A stretch of DNA of 37,550 bases from Frankia canadensis (GTDB lineage: Bacteria > Actinomycetota > Actinomycetes > Frankiales > Frankiaceae). Position numbers and translations under genes: made by a program. Numbering within the stretch: position 1 is the first letter of the stretch; each line of letters opens with the position of its first letter. The stretch is taken from positions 1 to 37,550 of the forward strand of contig NZ_FZMO01000379.1 of NCBI RefSeq assembly GCF_900197875.1. Reading direction: 5' to 3'. Positions 33,768 through 37,550 of this stretch are shown here, one piece after another. The notes below the pieces were generated by a model. The model did no database searches. It was not told the DNA's origin and saw only the letters and a list, made by a program, of their open reading frames with translations.

Positions 33768-34247
33768 TCAGGGCGCCGCCTCGGCGCTCGTGATGACGGG
33801 CAGCTCATCGACGGCGCGGGAGCGGACCGCCGCCGCGAGCTGCTGCCACACCGACTCGGGCAGCCGTTCCTCCACCTGGTTGCCGGGGCCGTGGCGCAGG
33901 TGCACGTGCCCCTCGCGCAGCGCCGCGAGGCCCACGGTCGGGGTCCAGGCCGTCCACTCGTCGCCGAGCCCGCCGCCGAGACGCCCGTCCCGGATCGCGC
34001 CGGTCAGGTCCCGCCACAGCGCGGCGCTCAGCCGGATCTCGTTCTCGGTGCCGGCGAACTCGTAGCGCACCAGCACGTCGCCGGCCTGTCTGCCGAAGGC
34101 GAGGGCGGGGGCGACGGGGGTGGTCCGCCAGGGCACGGCCGTCTCTCCAGGGGGTCGGGCGACATGGGGCGATAGCTGGTGCGCGGCGGTCAGGTGGGCC
34201 GGCCAGGCCCCGCCTACGGGACGGCCCAGCCGAACAACGGACGACAC
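33768..34247 (-). CDS. Unknown protein divergent from an XRE regulator
   Basis: 159 residues from GTG 34247, preceded by AGGAGG at four bases. The N-terminal 45 residues are Pro-rich. The rest has two similar halves: VRYEFAGTENEIRLSAALW followed by RDLTGAIRDGRL, and HLRHGPGNQVEERLPESVW followed by QQLAAAVRSR. Each is a strand pair followed by a helix after 'LW/VW', so it may be an internal duplication. No known family recognised. It lies 179 bases from the XRE regulator and is transcribed away from it, the arrangement in which actinobacterial regulators often control a small partner. Confidence 0.65.
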   Translation of the reverse strand: MSSVVRLGRPVGGAWPAHLTAAHQLSPHVARPPGETAVPWRTTPVAPALAFGRQAGDVLVRYEFAGTENEIRLSAALWRDLTGAIRDGRLGGGLGDEWTAWTPTVGLAALREGHVHLRHGPGNQVEERLPESVWQQLAAAVRSRAVDELPVITSAEAAP

Positions 34248-34426
34248 GTGTCCTCCTGGAAATCAATCCATATGAGTCGCGGTCCGGTTACCTTTCCGAC
34301 AAGCAGAAGTCTGCGGACGCGACCGGGAGAACACCAGACGTGCGCGCGATCTGTGCTGTGCCGTGCTCTGTGCCGCACTACGCCGATCCCGTCGGTCACC
34401 CGGGCAAACCGGGAAGGGACAGTGCG

Positions 34427-35653
34427 GTGGACGAGGACGAGGCCGACGCCACGAAGCTTGGCCGGCGCATCCGACAACTTCGTGGACGGATGAGCCAGGA
34501 CACACTCAGTCGGCGAATTGGATTTCATCGCACCCGGATTTCCAAGGCCGAGAACGGGGACCTTCCGTCCGCGGACCTGTGCGGCGCCCTCGACGAGTTC
34601 TGGCAGACCGGCGGCGAACTCCAGGCCTGGCAGGCGCGGTTGGGCGACAGGCTCGACGACAGGGAGGCGGCCACGAACAGGCGGCAGATGTTCGAGCTCT
34701 CCGCGGCGGGGCTGATCGCCGCGGAGACCTACCGGCGGCGGACCCGGATCGGCCCGGACGCGCTGACCCTCGCCGAGCTCGACGACGCGATCGACCAGCA
34801 CGCGGCCGTGTTCACCACCACCCCGCACGCCGTGCTCGCCCCGCGGGTCTACCGGACGTGGACGTCCGCCGAGGCGCTGCTCGACACCGGCGCCAAGGCA
34901 CGGGCGCAGGCGAAGCTGACCGCGATCGCCGGCTATTCGGCGTACATGCTCTCCCGCCTCGCGTTCAACCTCGGCGACCACTCCTCGTCGCGGCGCTTCG
35001 TCACCCAGGCCAGCGACCACGCCGACCAGATCGACGAACCGGTGCTCGCCGCGTCCGTCGCGGCGATGTCCGCCACGCTGGCGTTCTACGGCGGCCAGCA
35101 CACCGCGGCCGTCGACGCCGCCCGCCGGGCGCCGGACCATCCGTACACCCGCGCCCGCCTCGCCGCCTACGAGGCGCGGGCGTTGGCCGCGCTCGGGGAC
35201 CTGGACGGCACCCACGCGGCGCTCACCCGGATGCGGCACGCCACCGTCGAGACGCAGCCCCGTCCCGGCAGCTCGCCGTTCGGCGCCGCGAACGCCGAGT
35301 GGTTCAGCGCCGGCCTGCTCGCCCGCTTCGGCCGCGGCCGCGAGGTCGAGCCGATCGCCCGCGACGCCGTCGACGCGTTCGACAGCGGCCGGGCCGTCGG
35401 CTTCGAGGACCACGGGCACGCCCTGCTCGTCCTCGCGACCACCCTGCTGTGCCGTGACCAGCCAGAACCCGCCGAGGCGGCGGCGCTCGGCGGGCGCACC
35501 CTGGCGCTGCTGACCGCGAGCCCCACCCACAGCCTCGTCAGCCGGGTGGCCCGCCTCGCGGCCGATCTGGCGCCCTACCGCGCGATTCCGGAGGTGACCG
35601 ACTTCCGCGAACAGCTCACGGCGACGGGTCGGCGGGCTTTGATGGAACGGTGA
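34427..35653 (+). CDS. XRE-family regulator with a TPR-like C-terminus
   Basis: 408 residues from GTG 34427, with GAAGGGA eight bases upstream; the frame runs 29 residues further but without a good site. A helix-turn-helix of the XRE type occupies residues ~10-60 (RMSQDTLSRRIGFHRTRISK), recognising DNA. The long C-terminal part is all helical and tetratricopeptide-like (AQAKLTAIAGYSAYMLSRLA; ARLAAYEARALAALGDLDGT), a sensor or dimerisation domain. The GTGA overlap at its end couples it to the second GNAT gene, and the unknown gene is divergent on the other side. It probably regulates itself and these neighbours. Confidence 0.88.
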   Translation: MDEDEADATKLGRRIRQLRGRMSQDTLSRRIGFHRTRISKAENGDLPSADLCGALDEFWQTGGELQAWQARLGDRLDDREAATNRRQMFELSAAGLIAAETYRRRTRIGPDALTLAELDDAIDQHAAVFTTTPHAVLAPRVYRTWTSAEALLDTGAKARAQAKLTAIAGYSAYMLSRLAFNLGDHSSSRRFVTQASDHADQIDEPVLAASVAAMSATLAFYGGQHTAAVDAARRAPDHPYTRARLAAYEARALAALGDLDGTHAALTRMRHATVETQPRPGSSPFGAANAEWFSAGLLARFGRGREVEPIARDAVDAFDSGRAVGFEDHGHALLVLATTLLCRDQPEPAEAAALGGRTLALLTASPTHSLVSRVARLAADLAPYRAIPEVTDFREQLTATGRRALMER

Positions 35654-36249
35654 CCCTCGACATCGGCGAGTCGGTTCCCGTCGCCGGGGTGCCTGTCGTG
35701 CGCACCAGGCGGCTGGTCCTGCGCGGCTGGGAGGCCCGCGACATTCCCGCGTACACCCGGATGGCCCTGCAATCCGAGATGAGCCGCTACACCGGCTCCC
35801 CCGGCAGCGAGTCCGCGGTGTGGAACATGTTCGCCCACCAGATCGGCCACTGGGCGCTGAACGGCTTCGGCATGTGGCTGGCGCATGACCGGGTGACCGG
35901 CGAGTTCGTCGGCCGCGCCGGCCTTTACCGCGAGCACGGCTGGCCCGGTCTGGAGGCGGCCTGGACGATATGCCCCGAGCGATGGGGGCAGGGTCTGGCG
36001 ACGGAGGGCGGCGCCGCCGCCGTCGAATACGCCTTCACCCACGTCGACGCGGACCGCGTCATCTCCATCATCCATCCCGAGAACGCGGCGTCTATCCGCG
36101 TCGCCGAGAAACTCGGCCTTTCCTTCGCCGAAGCCACCGTCCGCAACGGAAACCCCCGCCACATCTACGCCCTCACCCGCGCCGACTGGAGCGCGCGGCC
36201 CGCCGTCGACGGCGGACCCAGGTGGCGGCGACTCCTCAGCGACGGTTGA
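35650..36249 (+). CDS. GNAT acetyltransferase (RimJ/RimL type), copy B
   Basis: 199 residues from GTG 35650; the GTGA overlap with the regulator shows translational coupling. It begins TRRLVLRGWEARDIPAYTRM and has the acetyl-CoA loop WGQGLATEGGAAAVEYAF, then NAASIRVAEKLGLSF. It is clearly related to the gene at 27269-27931: both share RLVLRGW, H.IG.WAL.G.GMW, GEF.GRAG.Y...GWPG and WG.GL.TE. It lacks the long tail of copy A. Substrate unknown; the linked regulator may control its level. Confidence 0.9.
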   Translation: MTLDIGESVPVAGVPVVRTRRLVLRGWEARDIPAYTRMALQSEMSRYTGSPGSESAVWNMFAHQIGHWALNGFGMWLAHDRVTGEFVGRAGLYREHGWPGLEAAWTICPERWGQGLATEGGAAAVEYAFTHVDADRVISIIHPENAASIRVAEKLGLSFAEATVRNGNPRHIYALTRADWSARPAVDGGPRWRRLLSDG

Positions 36250-36384
36250 GTGCTCCTATAACGGCGCACCTCAGCATCTGACGCGGAAGCGGCCCGCCGC
36301 AGTTGCTGTCCTCGCGCGGAACCGACCGCGGCCGGACGATCGGAGTCCCGCCGCGGTCCGGATCCGCCCGAGAGAGGAGAAAAG

Positions 36385-37437
36385 GTGGCTCTCGTCAAAA
36401 GCACGCTGTCCGTTGCCGGTGGGAGTGAGGGTCCGTCGCCCATCACGCTCCTGCGCGATCTCTCGCTCGCCTCCGCCGTTCCGGCGGCGCTGCGGACCGT
36501 ACTGCGGATCCGGCTCGCCGACGAGATCGGCGACACCCCCGTCCCGATCGACCAGCTGGCGAAGGGCCTTGACGTCGACGCGGCCGTACTGGAGCGGCTG
36601 CTGCGCAATCTGCGCAGCTACGGGGTGTTCGAGGAGACCGCGGGCGGCATCGCGCACACGCCCACGTCCCGGCTGCTGCGGGAGGACGATCCGCACAGCC
36701 TGCGGAACTGGGTCCTGTGGGTCACCGAGCCGTGGGTCTGGGAGCTCTGGCCGGACCTCGAGGAGGCCGTCCGCACCGGGCGCGGTCATTTCGACGAGCG
36801 GTACGGCGCCCCGTTCTTCACGCATCTCCACAGGGAATGGCAGGAGTCGACCGAGGTCTTCAACCGTTCCCAGACCGAACTCAGCCGCATCACCTCGGAC
36901 GCGATCGCCGAATCGCTGGACCTGAGCGGGGTGAAGACCTTCGCCGATGTCGGCGGCGGCCGGGGGTACACGCTGTCGACGATCCTGGAGCACCATCCGC
37001 ACCTGCACGGCACGCTGGTCGACCTCCCGGCCGCCGTCGCGAACCCGGATCCGCGGCTGCGCGCCGACGGCGCGCTGGCCGGGCGGTCCCGGGTGGTGGC
37101 GGGCAGCTGCCTGGAGGAGATCCCGGTCGAGGCGGACGTCTACCAGTTCAAGAGCATCCTCGAATGGGATGACGAGCTGACGGTGACCGCGCTGCGCAAC
37201 GCGGTGCGCGCCGGCCGGCCTGGCAGCCGCGTGCTCGTCATCACGAACCTGGTCGACGACAGCCCGGAGATCCGCTACGCGACCGGGATCGACCTGCTGT
37301 TCCTGCTCAACACCAACGGCCGCCGGCACACCCGCGCCGGTGTGAGCGCGCTCGTCGAGCGCGCCGGTCTGCGCCTCGAGGGCGTCACCGCGGTCCATCC
37401 GCTGCTACACGTGGTCGAGACCACCATCCCCGGCTGA
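36385..37437 (+). CDS. SAM-dependent O-methyltransferase-family protein with altered catalytic motif
   Basis: 350 residues from GTG 36385, with AGAGAGGAG upstream. The N-terminal winged-helix dimerisation domain (LRDLSLASAVPAALRTVLRI; LAKGLDVDAAVLERLLRNLR) precedes the Rossmann methyltransferase domain with the SAM motif FADVGGGRGYTLSTILEHHP (Asp188-Gly194). This is the plant-type (family 2) O-methyltransferase layout used in polyketide and phenolic tailoring. The usual LHDWDD motif with catalytic His reads ILEWDDE (Glu260), so His is missing and one residue is deleted. It may be a non-classical methyltransferase or a related enzyme such as a hydroxylase-type homologue. Confidence 0.88.
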   Translation: MALVKSTLSVAGGSEGPSPITLLRDLSLASAVPAALRTVLRIRLADEIGDTPVPIDQLAKGLDVDAAVLERLLRNLRSYGVFEETAGGIAHTPTSRLLREDDPHSLRNWVLWVTEPWVWELWPDLEEAVRTGRGHFDERYGAPFFTHLHREWQESTEVFNRSQTELSRITSDAIAESLDLSGVKTFADVGGGRGYTLSTILEHHPHLHGTLVDLPAAVANPDPRLRADGALAGRSRVVAGSCLEEIPVEADVYQFKSILEWDDELTVTALRNAVRAGRPGSRVLVITNLVDDSPEIRYATGIDLLFLLNTNGRRHTRAGVSALVERAGLRLEGVTAVHPLLHVVETTIPG

Positions 37438-37462
37438 GCGGACGTTGACCGAGGAGGCACTG

Positions 37463-37476
37463 ATGGCCACCACCGC
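37463..37476 (+). CDS. Start of a truncated gene, cut by adapter
   Basis: GAGGAGG (37451-37456 region) precedes ATG 37463 at the right distance. Only the first codons (Met-Ala-Thr-Thr) are genomic; the frame then enters the adapter, so anything translated beyond 37476 is artificial. The gene would be co-directional with the O-methyltransferase, 25 bases downstream, and probably in its operon. Confidence 0.55.
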
Positions 37477-37509
37477 CTGTCTCTTATACACATCTGACGC
37501 TGCCGACGA
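37477..37509. other. Illumina Nextera transposase adapter (artefact)
   Basis: The 33 bases equal the reverse complement of the Nextera read-1 transposase adapter: the mosaic end CTGTCTCTTATACACATCT followed by GACGCTGCCGACGA. This is not biological sequence. A reading frame through it on the minus strand would begin with the well-known artefact peptide MCIRDR. Confidence 0.98.
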
Positions 37510-37550
37510 GCTGGTAGCCGAACGGCGAGAACGACAGCACCGCGCTGGCC
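37510..37550. other. Sequence of uncertain origin after the adapter
   Basis: 41 GC-rich bases of genomic character. They are not the i5 index/P5 continuation expected after the adapter. On the minus strand one frame reads ASAVLSFSPFGYQ, so it may be coding. Because it is joined through an adapter, its adjacency to the rest is not trustworthy. Confidence 0.6.

Noticed and set aside
37275-37493. Minus-strand frame beginning MCIRDR
   Set aside because: Its start derives from the Nextera adapter and the rest is a shadow of the O-methyltransferase gene.

Overview
The window is a contig-like piece of a very GC-rich actinobacterial chromosome. The mix of genes (MurT/GatD lipid II amidation pair, tRNA-adenosine-deaminase partner gene plus tadA plus tRNA-Ser, CD225-type membrane proteins, large TIR/STAND/WD40 protein, SCP2-type thiolase with DUF35 partner, frequent GTG starts) suggests Frankia or a close relative. 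That assignment is inference; no rRNA or marker search was possible. The last bases are not genomic in origin: an exact Illumina Nextera transposase adapter lies at 37477-37509, so the right edge is a sequencing/assembly artefact.

Layout. 1-2.1 kb: three CD225/dispanin-like two-helix membrane protein genes, one on + and two on -, with eroded pieces of a molybdopterin oxidoreductase and a cytochrome b561-type subunit between them. 2.5-3.9 kb: secreted or membrane-tethered GH26-like glycosidase. 3.9-5.1 kb: Nudix hydrolase and TIGR03085-type protein. 5.1-8.4 kb: three-gene signalling operon (receiver-PP2C phosphatase, CHASE3 histidine kinase, single-domain receiver). 8.5-12.1 kb: hemerythrin-like protein, DUF2314-like small protein, diverged PhzF-like protein, CorA-family transporter. 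12.5-14.7 kb: small coiled-coil protein and an NlpC/P60 cell-wall hydrolase behind a c-di-AMP (ydaO/yuaA-type) riboswitch. 14.7-15.4 kb: unusual non-coding block with four perfect hairpins that all carry C-rich loops, plus two sets of tandem repeats. 15.4-18.3 kb: membrane-anchored alpha/beta hydrolase that lacks its catalytic serine, then gatD and murT. 18.7-20 kb: tRNA-deaminase-associated protein, tadA, tRNA-Ser(CGA). 20.5-23 kb: NAD(P)-binding reductase, PLP decarboxylase and a 29-residue membrane peptide gene. 23.3-27.9 kb: DUF4326 protein, a 1046-residue TIR-STAND-transmembrane-WD40 protein, and a GNAT acetyltransferase. 28-33.7 kb: acyl-CoA/lipid metabolism (two SDRs, DUF35 zinc-ribbon/OB protein, thiolase), Nudix CoA-pyrophosphatase-like protein coupled to an alpha/beta hydrolase. 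33.8-36.2 kb: unknown protein divergent from an XRE regulator that is translationally coupled to a second GNAT. 36.4-37.4 kb: O-methyltransferase lacking the usual catalytic His, then a truncated gene start and the adapter.

How the genes work together. Several blocks bear on the cell envelope: the c-di-AMP riboswitch plus NlpC/P60 hydrolase, and MurT/GatD, which amidates lipid II glutamate. The thiolase/DUF35/SDR block looks like one beta-oxidation-type function for a bulky or steroid-like acyl chain. The best candidate for an undescribed system is the TIR-STAND-WD40 protein, which combines an NADase-type domain, an NTPase switch, a membrane helix and a beta-propeller sensor in one chain. The four C-loop hairpins and the 29-residue peptide are the most interesting features outside ordinary gene calls.
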